Shown here piece after piece: positions 57,790 to 64,000 of a stretch of DNA of 64,000 bases. Numbering within the stretch: position 1 is the first letter of the stretch; each line of letters begins with the position of its first letter. The stretch comes from Acinetobacter parvus DSM 16617 = CIP 108168 (GTDB lineage: Bacteria > Pseudomonadota > Gammaproteobacteria > Pseudomonadales > Moraxellaceae), in assembly GCF_000368025.1 (NCBI RefSeq), contig NZ_KB849210.1, positions 7,549 to 71,548 of the forward strand, in the 5' to 3' direction. The notes beneath the pieces are model-generated. The model had not been told where the DNA came from and did not search any database. It saw only the letters and a program-made list of their open reading frames with translations. Both the position numbers and the translations under genes were made by a program.

Positions 57790-58440
57790 TTAAATCGACC
57801 AGTCCTGAATTTCCCAGCCCTGTTCGCGTGCCAGCTTCTCCAAACGATCATCAGGATTGACTGCAATGGCATGGGTGGCATATTCAAGTAGGAAACGGTC
57901 ATTAATCGAGTCTGAATAGGCCCACGATTCTTCAACCATCCGACCATCTAGCCATTGGTCCAGACGTGCCAGCTTGCCTTTCTGGTAGCATGGCAAACCT
58001 GTGACCTTACCCGTATATTTACCCTCAAGCACCTCGGCATTGGTGGCAATAATTTCAGTAATGCCAAACTCACGGAAAATTGGTGCGGTAATAAAATCAC
58101 TGGTTGCGGTAATCCCAACGATGGCATGTCCCATATCCTGATGCTTCCTGATGGCCTCAAAACCTTTGGGACGCATTTGTGGACGAATCACCTTTTGCAT
58201 AAACAACTGATGCAGTTCAGTTAAATAAGCATTGTCATGTTTGGTGAGAAATTCAAATACAAATTCATTATAGGCAATTGGGTCGAGTTGTCCCGCCTTG
58301 TAGTCTTCATAAAACTTGTCATTCATTTGGCGATGATGGACAGGATCAACCAGGGCTTCATTGACCAAAAACTCACCCCATGAGTGGTCAGAATCGGTAT
58401 TTAACAGGGTGTGATCTAAATCAAACAAAGCCAATTTCAT
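57790..58440 (-). CDS. HAD-IB family phosphatase (SerB-like)
   Basis: 216 residues with the haloacid dehalogenase motifs: I LALFDLDHTLLNTDSD (nucleophile Asp), II VGITATSDF (Thr), a Lys in QKGKLARLDQWL, and III WAYSDSINDRFLL with the metal Asp. The helical cap between motifs I and II (residues 20-95) defines subclass I-B, like phosphoserine phosphatase and CicA-type proteins. Substrate unknown. It is divergent from rppH. An ATG four codons upstream is an equally possible start. Confidence 0.85.
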   Translation of the reverse strand: MKLALFDLDHTLLNTDSDHSWGEFLVNEALVDPVHHRQMNDKFYEDYKAGQLDPIAYNEFVFEFLTKHDNAYLTELHQLFMQKVIRPQMRPKGFEAIRKHQDMGHAIVGITATSDFITAPIFREFGITEIIATNAEVLEGKYTGKVTGLPCYQKGKLARLDQWLDGRMVEESWAYSDSINDRFLLEYATHAIAVNPDDRLEKLAREQGWEIQDWSI

Positions 58441-58622
58441 ATAAATACTCATTTAAATGCAAATTAAAGAAAAAAAACGTAAATCTATTTCCGTAAGTCA
58501 CTAAAAATTCGTTAAGATCATAGCAATTTAAACATTTTACTTTGACCTTTTTCGAGTTGGACGTGAAGAGTGACTGTCCCCGAGATCAAAGTCAACGATA
58601 TAGAGAAAATTTAGGTAGCCAA

Positions 58623-59099
58623 ATGATCGACTCAGAAGGTTTCCGACCCAACGTCGGGATCATTTTGGCAAACGATGACGGACAAGTTTTATGGGCAAAA
58701 CGCATTGGTCACAATGCTTGGCAATTTCCACAAGGAGGGATCCAGTTTGGAGAAACCCCTGAACAGGCACTTTACCGTGAACTGAGAGAAGAAGTCGGTT
58801 TATTGCCCGAACACGTCCAGATTATAGCGCAAACTAAGGGTTGGCTGCGTTATCGTTTGCCACATCGGTACATTCGGTCAGATTCAGATCCCGTATGTAT
58901 TGGACAAAAGCAAAAGTGGTTTTTACTGAAATTAACGGCATCGCCGCATCATATTCAGTTAAATCTATCAGACCCACCCGAGTTCGATGAATGGCAATGG
59001 GTGAGTTACTGGTATCCATTGGGTCAGGTGGTAAACTTCAAAAGAGATGTTTACCGCAGAGCCATGATGGAGTTGTGTTTACAGTTACCTCAGCGTTAA
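58623..59099 (+). CDS. rppH: RNA pyrophosphohydrolase RppH
   Basis: Nudix hydrolase that removes pyrophosphate from 5'-triphosphate RNA and so triggers RNase E decay. 158 residues. The start MIDSEGFRPNVGIILANDDG is diagnostic, and the Nudix box GGIQFGETPEQALYRELREE-VGL is intact. I take the ATG at 58623, with AGGT upstream; a longer in-frame ATG 27 codons back is not expected. ptsP follows after 94 bases, the classic rppH-ptsP order. Confidence 0.96.
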   Translation: MIDSEGFRPNVGIILANDDGQVLWAKRIGHNAWQFPQGGIQFGETPEQALYRELREEVGLLPEHVQIIAQTKGWLRYRLPHRYIRSDSDPVCIGQKQKWFLLKLTASPHHIQLNLSDPPEFDEWQWVSYWYPLGQVVNFKRDVYRRAMMELCLQLPQR

Positions 59100-59193
59100 T
59101 TGTCGCAAAATCATGACTTTAAACAATGATTTTTAACGATATAGCTGTTATAAATAGGCATATAACGATTCAATAAACAGGAGCAGACACCTC

Positions 59194-61488
59194 ATGTCAA
59201 ACATGCAACTCGACACCCTTAGACGCATTGTGCAAGAAATCAATGCGTCCGTCAGTTTGCATGACTCTTTGGACATTATGGTCAATCATGTGGCTGAAGC
59301 GATGCACGTGGATGTATGCTCTATATATCTCTTAGATGAGCGTAATCGTCGTTATGTGTTGATGGCCTCAAAAGGTTTAAACCCTGAATCCGTTGGACAA
59401 GTATCTTTAAGTGTCGGTACAGGTTTGGTCGGTTTAGTCGGTCAACGCGAAGAAATTGTCAACTTAGACAATGCGCCGAAACATGAACGCTTTGCTTATT
59501 TACCCGAAACAGGTGAAGAGCTGTTTAACTCATTCCTCGGCGTACCTGTCATGTACCGTCGCAAAGTCATGGGCGTTCTAGTGGTTCAAAACAAGGAATC
59601 CCAGGACTTTAGCGAGGCGGCTGAATCGTTCCTTGTCACACTGTGCGCACAGCTTTCTGGTGTCATCGCCCATGCGCATGCAGTCGGAAATATTGATGTT
59701 TTCCGAAAACCGAATAGTGGTTCCACCTACAAGACCTTTCAGGGCGTTTCTGGCGCGGGTGGTATCGCATTGGGTCGGGCGATTGTGCTCTACCCGCCCG
59801 CCGACCTGACCGCAATTCCAGACCGTGAAGCTGAGGACATTAGTGACGAGCTGGCATTGCTTGATCAGGCCATTGCCTCTGTTCGTAAGGAAATCCAGTC
59901 TCTGGATGAAAAAATGCAGGATTCCCTCATGTCAGAGGAACGCGCGTTATTCAGCGTGTTCCTGCGCATGCTGGATGAAAATGCATTACCCAGTGAAATC
60001 AAGGACCATATCCGCACAGGTAGCTGGGCTCAGGGTGCAGTGCGCAAAGTCATTGACAAGCATGTGGCACTGTTTGCACAAATGGAGGACGATTACCTGC
60101 GCGAACGGGTTTCTGACCTCAAGGATTTGGGACGGCGCATTTTAGCCTGCCTACAGGAGGCGGATTCAAGCCATCGTGAACTCAGCCCTGACAGTATCCT
60201 GATTGGTGAAGAGATCAGCACTGCGGCGCTGGTTGAACTGCCTGTCGATAATATTGCAGCGATTGTGACCTCTGAAGGCGCTGCCAATTCACACATGGTA
60301 ATCGTGGCACGCGCTCTGGGGATTCCAACGGTTGTGGGTGTCACCGAATTGCCAATCAACACCCTTGATGACATTGAGATGATTGTCGATGCCTATCAGG
60401 GACGTGTTTTTGTCAATCCACCGCGCCGTCTACGCCAGCGTTATAAGGAAGTCCAGAAAGAAGAAGAACAGATTGCCAAAGATTTGAAGCAATACGAAAC
60501 CCGTGATGCCATTACTCCTGACGGGGTGGAAATTCCATTGTTCGTCAACACAGGCTTGATGATTGATGTGGTGCGTGGGGTTCAACGGGGGGCCAAGGGC
60601 GTCGGTTTATATCGCAGTGAAATTCCGTTTATGTTGCGTGAGCGCTTCCCAGGTGAGGAAGAGCAGCGTGCCATCTATCGTCAACAGCTTAGCCATTTTG
60701 CCAACAAGCCTGTGATTATGCGGACGCTGGATATTGGTGCGGATAAGGACCTACCCTACTTTAGCATTGAAGAGGAAAACTCGGCACTAGGCTGGCGTGG
60801 CCTGCGCTTTACCCTTGACCATCCAGAAATCTTTTCCGCACAGATTCGCGCCATGCTCAAGGCCAGCATCGGCTTGAATAACCTACATATCCTGCTGCCG
60901 ATGGTCACCAGTGTCAGTGAGGTGGAGGAAGTCCTGTATTTGCTGGAACGTGACTGGATTGCGGTTCAGGAAGAAGAACAGGTGAAGATCACCAAACCTA
61001 AAATCGGCATCATGGTTGAGGTTCCAAGTGTCCTGTTCCAGATTGATGAATTTGCAGAGTTGGTAGACTTTTTCTCTGTAGGTTCCAACGACCTGACCCA
61101 ATACCTGCTTGCGGTTGACCGTAACAACCCGCATGTTGCCAATGTCTATTCACATTTTCATCCGTCTGTGCTGCGGGCTTTGCAAAACCTTGTTCAAGCC
61201 TGCCATCAGCACCAGAAGCCGATTAGTGTATGCGGAGAAATGGCGGGCGACCCCCTGACCGCCATCCTGCTCATGGCGATGGGGTTCAATACACTTTCCA
61301 TGAGTTCAAGCAACATCTTGCGGGTACGTAAAGCCATTTGCCATGTGCCGATGAGCGATGCCAAAAAGCTATTGGACGATGTGTTAAAAATGAACAATCC
61401 TTTGCTGATTAAAAGCTGGCTGGAGCATTATTTTAGAACCCATGGCTTAGCCGATATGGTCAAGTCTAATCGCTTGCTCAGTGCATAA
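59194..61488 (+). CDS. ptsP: Phosphoenolpyruvate-protein phosphotransferase PtsP (EI-Ntr)
   Basis: 764-residue enzyme I of the nitrogen PTS. It takes phosphate from PEP and passes it to NPr and EIIA-Ntr, a regulatory relay for nitrogen, carbon and potassium responses. An N-terminal GAF domain (about residues 15-160) can sense glutamine/2-oxoglutarate. The EI-N domain has phospho-His367 in GAANSHMVIVARALGIP. The C-terminal PEP-binding barrel shows GLYRSEIPFM, FSVGSNDLTQY and the Cys of SVCGEMAGDP. AGGAG is 10 bases before the ATG; a terminator follows. Confidence 0.96.
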   Translation: MSNMQLDTLRRIVQEINASVSLHDSLDIMVNHVAEAMHVDVCSIYLLDERNRRYVLMASKGLNPESVGQVSLSVGTGLVGLVGQREEIVNLDNAPKHERFAYLPETGEELFNSFLGVPVMYRRKVMGVLVVQNKESQDFSEAAESFLVTLCAQLSGVIAHAHAVGNIDVFRKPNSGSTYKTFQGVSGAGGIALGRAIVLYPPADLTAIPDREAEDISDELALLDQAIASVRKEIQSLDEKMQDSLMSEERALFSVFLRMLDENALPSEIKDHIRTGSWAQGAVRKVIDKHVALFAQMEDDYLRERVSDLKDLGRRILACLQEADSSHRELSPDSILIGEEISTAALVELPVDNIAAIVTSEGAANSHMVIVARALGIPTVVGVTELPINTLDDIEMIVDAYQGRVFVNPPRRLRQRYKEVQKEEEQIAKDLKQYETRDAITPDGVEIPLFVNTGLMIDVVRGVQRGAKGVGLYRSEIPFMLRERFPGEEEQRAIYRQQLSHFANKPVIMRTLDIGADKDLPYFSIEEENSALGWRGLRFTLDHPEIFSAQIRAMLKASIGLNNLHILLPMVTSVSEVEEVLYLLERDWIAVQEEEQVKITKPKIGIMVEVPSVLFQIDEFAELVDFFSVGSNDLTQYLLAVDRNNPHVANVYSHFHPSVLRALQNLVQACHQHQKPISVCGEMAGDPLTAILLMAMGFNTLSMSSSNILRVRKAICHVPMSDAKKLLDDVLKMNNPLLIKSWLEHYFRTHGLADMVKSNRLLSA

Positions 61489-61491
61489 AGT

Positions 61492-61522
61492 AAAAAAGCA
61501 TCCTGTTTAGGGTGCTTTTTTT
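61492..61522 (+). terminator. Terminator of ptsP
   Basis: AAAAAAGCATCC and GGGTGCTTTTTT form a 12-bp stem (with a G-T pair) and a T-run. Confidence 0.85.
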
Positions 61523-61700
61523 AACAGTATCTATAAGCAAAAAAACGTAAATCCTGTTTAAGATGGTATGCTGTGTCCATCGAATAAAGCACTTGTTGTA
61601 TGCGCTTTTATCCATTGGAAAAAAAGCCACCAGCAGCCTATTGTTAAACTATAAACATCCAACACATTTCATGATGCAATTTACAACAACTCAATAATTC

Positions 61701-61725
61701 GGATGACTCAACTCAACAGTCATCC
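61701..61725 (+). promoter_or_regulatory. Hairpin in the katA leader
   Basis: GGATGACT (61701-61708) and AGTCATCC (61718-61725) form a perfect 8-bp stem with a 9-base loop, ending 7 bases before the GGAG ribosome site of katA. The rest of the 255-bp gap (61489-61743) shows no other clear site except a 14-base match to the TnpB element left end at 61606-61619. Confidence 0.4.
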
Positions 61726-61743
61726 TGTAAATGGAGAATAACC

Positions 61744-63264
61744 ATGAGCCAAGACGATAAAAAATGTCCTTTTAGCCACTTAACCACAGACTTTGGCGCA
61801 CCTGTAGTGGATAACCAGAATAGTATGACAGCAGGTGCGAGAGGACCATTATTAGCCCAAGACTTATGGCTGAATGAGAAACTGGCCAACTTTGTCCGTG
61901 AGGTGATTCCTGAACGCCGTATGCATGCCAAGGGTTCAGGTGCATTTGGTACGTTTACCGTCACCCATGACATTACCCAATACACCCGCGCCAAGATTTT
62001 TAGTGAAATCGGCAAGAAAACCGAGATGTTCGCCCGCTTTACCACCGTTGCAGGTGAACGCGGTGCGGCCGATGCAGAACGGGACATTCGCGGTTTTGCG
62101 TTAAAATTCTATACAGAGGAAGGCAACTGGGATATGGTGGGCAACAACACCCCTGTATTCTTCCTACGTGATCCACGTAAATTCCCTGACCTGAACAAAG
62201 CGGTCAAACGTGACCCGAAAACCAATTTGCGCAGTGCAACCAACAACTGGGATTTCTGGACACTGCTTCCAGAGGCACTGCATCAAGTCACCATCGTGAT
62301 GTCAGACCGTGGTATTCCTGCCAGCTACCGTCATATGCATGGTTTCAGTAGTCACACCTATAGTTTCATCAATGCGGCCAATGAACGTTTCTGGGTGAAA
62401 TTCCACTTTAGAACCCAGCAGGGCATTAAAAACCTGACCGATGCTGAAGCCGAAAGCATCGTAGGGAAAGACCGTGAAAGCCATCAACGTGACTTATTTG
62501 ATGCGATTGAAAATGGTGATTATCCAAAATGGACACTTTTTGTTCAGGTTATGCCAGAACAGGATGCAGAGAAAGTACCATACCATCCATTCGACCTGAC
62601 CAAAGTTTGGCCGCATGGTGACTATCCATTGATTGAAGTGGGTGAATTTGAACTGAACCGCAACCCTGAAAACTTCTTCCTGGATGTGGAGCAGTCAGCC
62701 TTTTCGCCAAGCAATCTAGTACCGGGTATAAGCGTATCGCCAGACCGCATGTTACAAGCACGTTTATTTAACTATGCCGATGCGCAGCGTTACCGCTTGG
62801 GTGCCAACTATCAACAAATACCAGTCAATGCGGCACGCTGCCCTGTACATAGCAATCACCGTGATGGTCAGGGCCGTATTGATGCCAACTATGGCGGTTT
62901 ACCACACTATGAGCCAAACAGCTTTAATCAGTGGCAGGAACAACCCCAATATCGGGAACCCCCATTAAAAATCAATGGTGATGCGGATTTCTGGGATTAT
63001 CGTGAAGATGACCATGACTATTTCAGCCAGCCTCGTGCGCTGTTTGAACTGATGACACCTGAACAACAGCAGGTCTTGTTTGACAACACTGCCCGTGCAA
63101 TGGGCGATGCGCTGGACTTCATCAAATATCGCCATATTCGTAACTGCCATGCCTGCCACCCTGCCTATGGTGAAGGGGTTGCAAAAGCACTTGGCATGAC
63201 CGTTGCTGAGGCACAGGCTGCCCGTGAAACGGATCCAGCCCGTCATTTACCAAGCTTTCTTTAA
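61744..63264 (+). CDS. katA: Monofunctional heme catalase
   Basis: 506-residue small-subunit (clade 3-type) catalase that dismutates hydrogen peroxide in the cytoplasm. The distal His lies in RRMHAKGSGAFG, with the catalytic Asn in the DMVGNNTPVFFLRDP segment. The proximal Tyr signature is RLFNYADAQRYRLGANYQQI. A C-terminal extension with C-H-A-C-H-P (RNCHACHPAYGEGVAKAL) is a slight peculiarity, as this CxxCH looks like a heme c motif but has no export signal. GGAG stands 7 bases before the ATG. A single gene with a terminator; peroxide-responsive control is likely but no OxyR site was identified. Confidence 0.95.
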   Translation: MSQDDKKCPFSHLTTDFGAPVVDNQNSMTAGARGPLLAQDLWLNEKLANFVREVIPERRMHAKGSGAFGTFTVTHDITQYTRAKIFSEIGKKTEMFARFTTVAGERGAADAERDIRGFALKFYTEEGNWDMVGNNTPVFFLRDPRKFPDLNKAVKRDPKTNLRSATNNWDFWTLLPEALHQVTIVMSDRGIPASYRHMHGFSSHTYSFINAANERFWVKFHFRTQQGIKNLTDAEAESIVGKDRESHQRDLFDAIENGDYPKWTLFVQVMPEQDAEKVPYHPFDLTKVWPHGDYPLIEVGEFELNRNPENFFLDVEQSAFSPSNLVPGISVSPDRMLQARLFNYADAQRYRLGANYQQIPVNAARCPVHSNHRDGQGRIDANYGGLPHYEPNSFNQWQEQPQYREPPLKINGDADFWDYREDDHDYFSQPRALFELMTPEQQQVLFDNTARAMGDALDFIKYRHIRNCHACHPAYGEGVAKALGMTVAEAQAARETDPARHLPSFL

Positions 63265-63280
63265 TTCCTGAGAACCTTTT

Positions 63281-63308
63281 AAAAAGCCATCTTCGGATGG
63301 CTTTTTTT
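63281..63308 (+). terminator. Terminator of katA
   Basis: AAAAAGCCATC and GATGGCTTTTT form a perfect 11-bp stem capped by a TTCG tetraloop, followed by T residues. Confidence 0.9.
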
Positions 63309-63325
63309 ACCCAAACAATTTAAAG

Positions 63326-63634
63326 CTACAAACTCAAATGCAAAATTGGGAAAGGTTTGCCCAATCCGTCCAGTGGGGAACGAGAAATGACTTTAAAGCC
63401 TAAACATTCATAGAAACCAACTGCCTGTGGATTTTGTTCATTGACATCTACGTTAGTCGCACCAAGCTGTTCAACTGCATAAAATAACAACTGCTTGCCA
63501 ATGCCTTGACCTCGTGCTGCATTTCGAATAAACAACATCTCAATCTTTTTCTCTGCCACACCAACAAAGCCCAAAATCGTACCTGTATCACTTTTCATAC
63601 ACTTTAAAGTGACTGCTGGAAAAGCCTGTTCCAT
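63326..63634 (-). pseudogene. GNAT acetyltransferase, 5'-truncated by ISAba1
   Basis: The remaining frame has the acetyl-CoA fold of a YjaB/YafP-like GNAT: ILGFVGVAEKKIEMLFI, then RNAARGQGIGKQLLFYAV with the R/Q-x-x-G-x-G/A loop, NPQAVGFYECLGFKVISRS and a PFPILHLSL end. Homologues are about 140-150 residues, so roughly 40 N-terminal residues are missing. The native sequence stops exactly at 63634, where the IS end CTCTGTACACGACA begins on the other strand. The frame continues 10 codons into the IS to an ATG at 63664, but the likely IS promoter would start transcripts near there. The native ATG at 63634 (MEQAFPAV) is the more likely start for any residual protein. Confidence 0.7.
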
Positions 63635-63666
63635 CTCTGTACACGACAAAAATAGATAACTCATTG

Positions 63667-63694
63667 AAATAATGTCACAATAATTGTTTTCTAA
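63667..63694 (-). promoter_or_regulatory. Outward-facing promoter of ISAba1
   Basis: On the minus strand: -35 TTAGAA (complement of 63689-63694), 16-base spacer, -10 TTATTT (complement of 63667-63672). These are the hexamers and spacing I recall for the ISAba1 promoter that overexpresses ampC and OXA genes. Here it points at the truncated acetyltransferase. Confidence 0.75.
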
Positions 63695-63705
63695 CGACGA
63701 ATACT

Positions 63706-64000
63706 ATGACACATCTCAATGAGTTATATCTTATCTTAAACAAATCTCTAAAATGGAACAAGTCACATTTAAAGTGCTTTTCGCTCATCATGCTTGCGAT
63801 CATTTTAAAGCAAACGTGCAATCTTTCTTCTGCATCTAAAGCCTTGCCCATCAAGTGCTTACCACAATCATTTTATCGGCGTATGCAGCGCTTCTTTGCA
63901 GGTCAGTATTTTGATTATCGTCAAATTTCTCAGTTGATTTTCAATATGTTTTCATTCGACCAAGTGCAACTGACTTTAGATAGAACCAATTGGAAATGGG
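63706..64000 (+). CDS. IS4-family transposase of ISAba1, N-terminal part
   Basis: The frame opens at ATG 63706 (MTHLNELYLILNKSLKWNKS) and is uninterrupted to the window end, giving 98 residues. It passes through LSSASKALPIKCLPQSFYRR and reaches LTLDRTNWKWG, where the DRTNW block holds the first catalytic Asp of the IS4-type DDE domain. The remainder lies outside the window. Confidence 0.88.
   Translation, partial: MTHLNELYLILNKSLKWNKSHLKCFSLIMLAIILKQTCNLSSASKALPIKCLPQSFYRRMQRFFAGQYFDYRQISQLIFNMFSFDQVQLTLDRTNWKW

Larger units (their letters stand above)
63635..64000 (+). mobile_element. ISAba1 (IS4 family), left part, continuing past the window
   Basis: The left end CTCTGTACACGACA at 63635 is the ISAba1 terminal repeat as I recall it. 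CGACGAATACTATGACAC at 63695-63712 is a sequence I know from ISAba1 detection. The transposase frame begins within it. The right end and target duplication are outside the window, so identity to ISAba1 over the whole length is not shown. The insertion cut an acetyltransferase gene. Confidence 0.85.

Noticed and set aside
1..64000. CRISPR array, prophage, restriction-modification or toxin-antitoxin locus
   Set aside because: No regularly spaced direct repeats, phage structural genes, methylase motifs or paired small toxin/antitoxin genes were seen on either strand.

Overview
The window is a chromosomal segment from a gammaproteobacterium that I place in Acinetobacter (Moraxellaceae). Reasons: moderate-to-low GC, many proteins typical of the genus (DUF2789, DUF6586, HdeD, SlyX next to uup, a fimV locus beside truA, leuC-leuD-lipoprotein-leuB), and, at the right edge, a sequence I recognise as the start of the Acinetobacter insertion sequence ISAba1. 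I cannot name the species. No rRNA, tRNA, CRISPR array or prophage was seen.

Layout. 1-8.4 kb: the end of a 2OG-Fe(II) oxygenase, small hypothetical genes, mdh, an RNase T2-like protein lacking its catalytic histidines, slt, then miaB-phoH-ybeY. 8.4-9.7 kb: a TnpB-only IS200/IS605-type element that interrupts a monooxygenase-like gene. 9.7-17.2 kb: a TonB-like protein, a 266-bp MITE, DUF3108, xpt, thyA-folA, DUF4105, a META-domain protein, msrA. 17.2-25.4 kb: tonB-exbB-exbD, purU, a TetR regulator divergent from an aldehyde dehydrogenase with palindromic operators between them, rpmB-rpmG, a YbaL-type antiporter. 25.4-36 kb (mostly minus strand): DUF6586, a second copy of the TnpB element inside a broken ASCH-domain gene, an RRM protein, a UvrD-like helicase, HdeD, a membrane-anchored metzincin-like protein, topA, a NYN-nuclease/winged-helix protein, slyX. 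36-47.5 kb: uup, a lipid A acyltransferase, an EEP-family protein, asd, a FimV split into two genes, asparaginase, truA, an AraC regulator. 47.7-54.3 kb: infA, a DUF1311 protein, a frameshifted lipoprotein, leuB, a lipoprotein, leuD, leuC, a Fur-box-preceded DUF2061 gene, a LysR regulator. 54.3-64 kb: GRDP-like, Spo0M and DUF2252 proteins, a HAD phosphatase, rppH-ptsP, katA, and an acetyltransferase truncated by ISAba1.

Most of the window is core metabolism and housekeeping: thymidylate/folate, leucine biosynthesis, RNA modification and decay, peptidoglycan turnover, TonB energisation, nitrogen-PTS. The accessory signal comes from small mobile elements. Two near-identical TnpB elements lie 16 kb apart in opposite orientation, and the pair defines a shared 5' TTTAT (predicted TAM) and two different 3' guides. 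A TA-flanked MITE and ISAba1 complete the set. At least four genes are broken (monooxygenase, ASCH, lipoprotein, acetyltransferase), three of them at element boundaries. The less usual intact genes are the RNase T2 pseudoenzyme, the NYN-winged-helix protein, the metzincin-like protein and the two-gene FimV.
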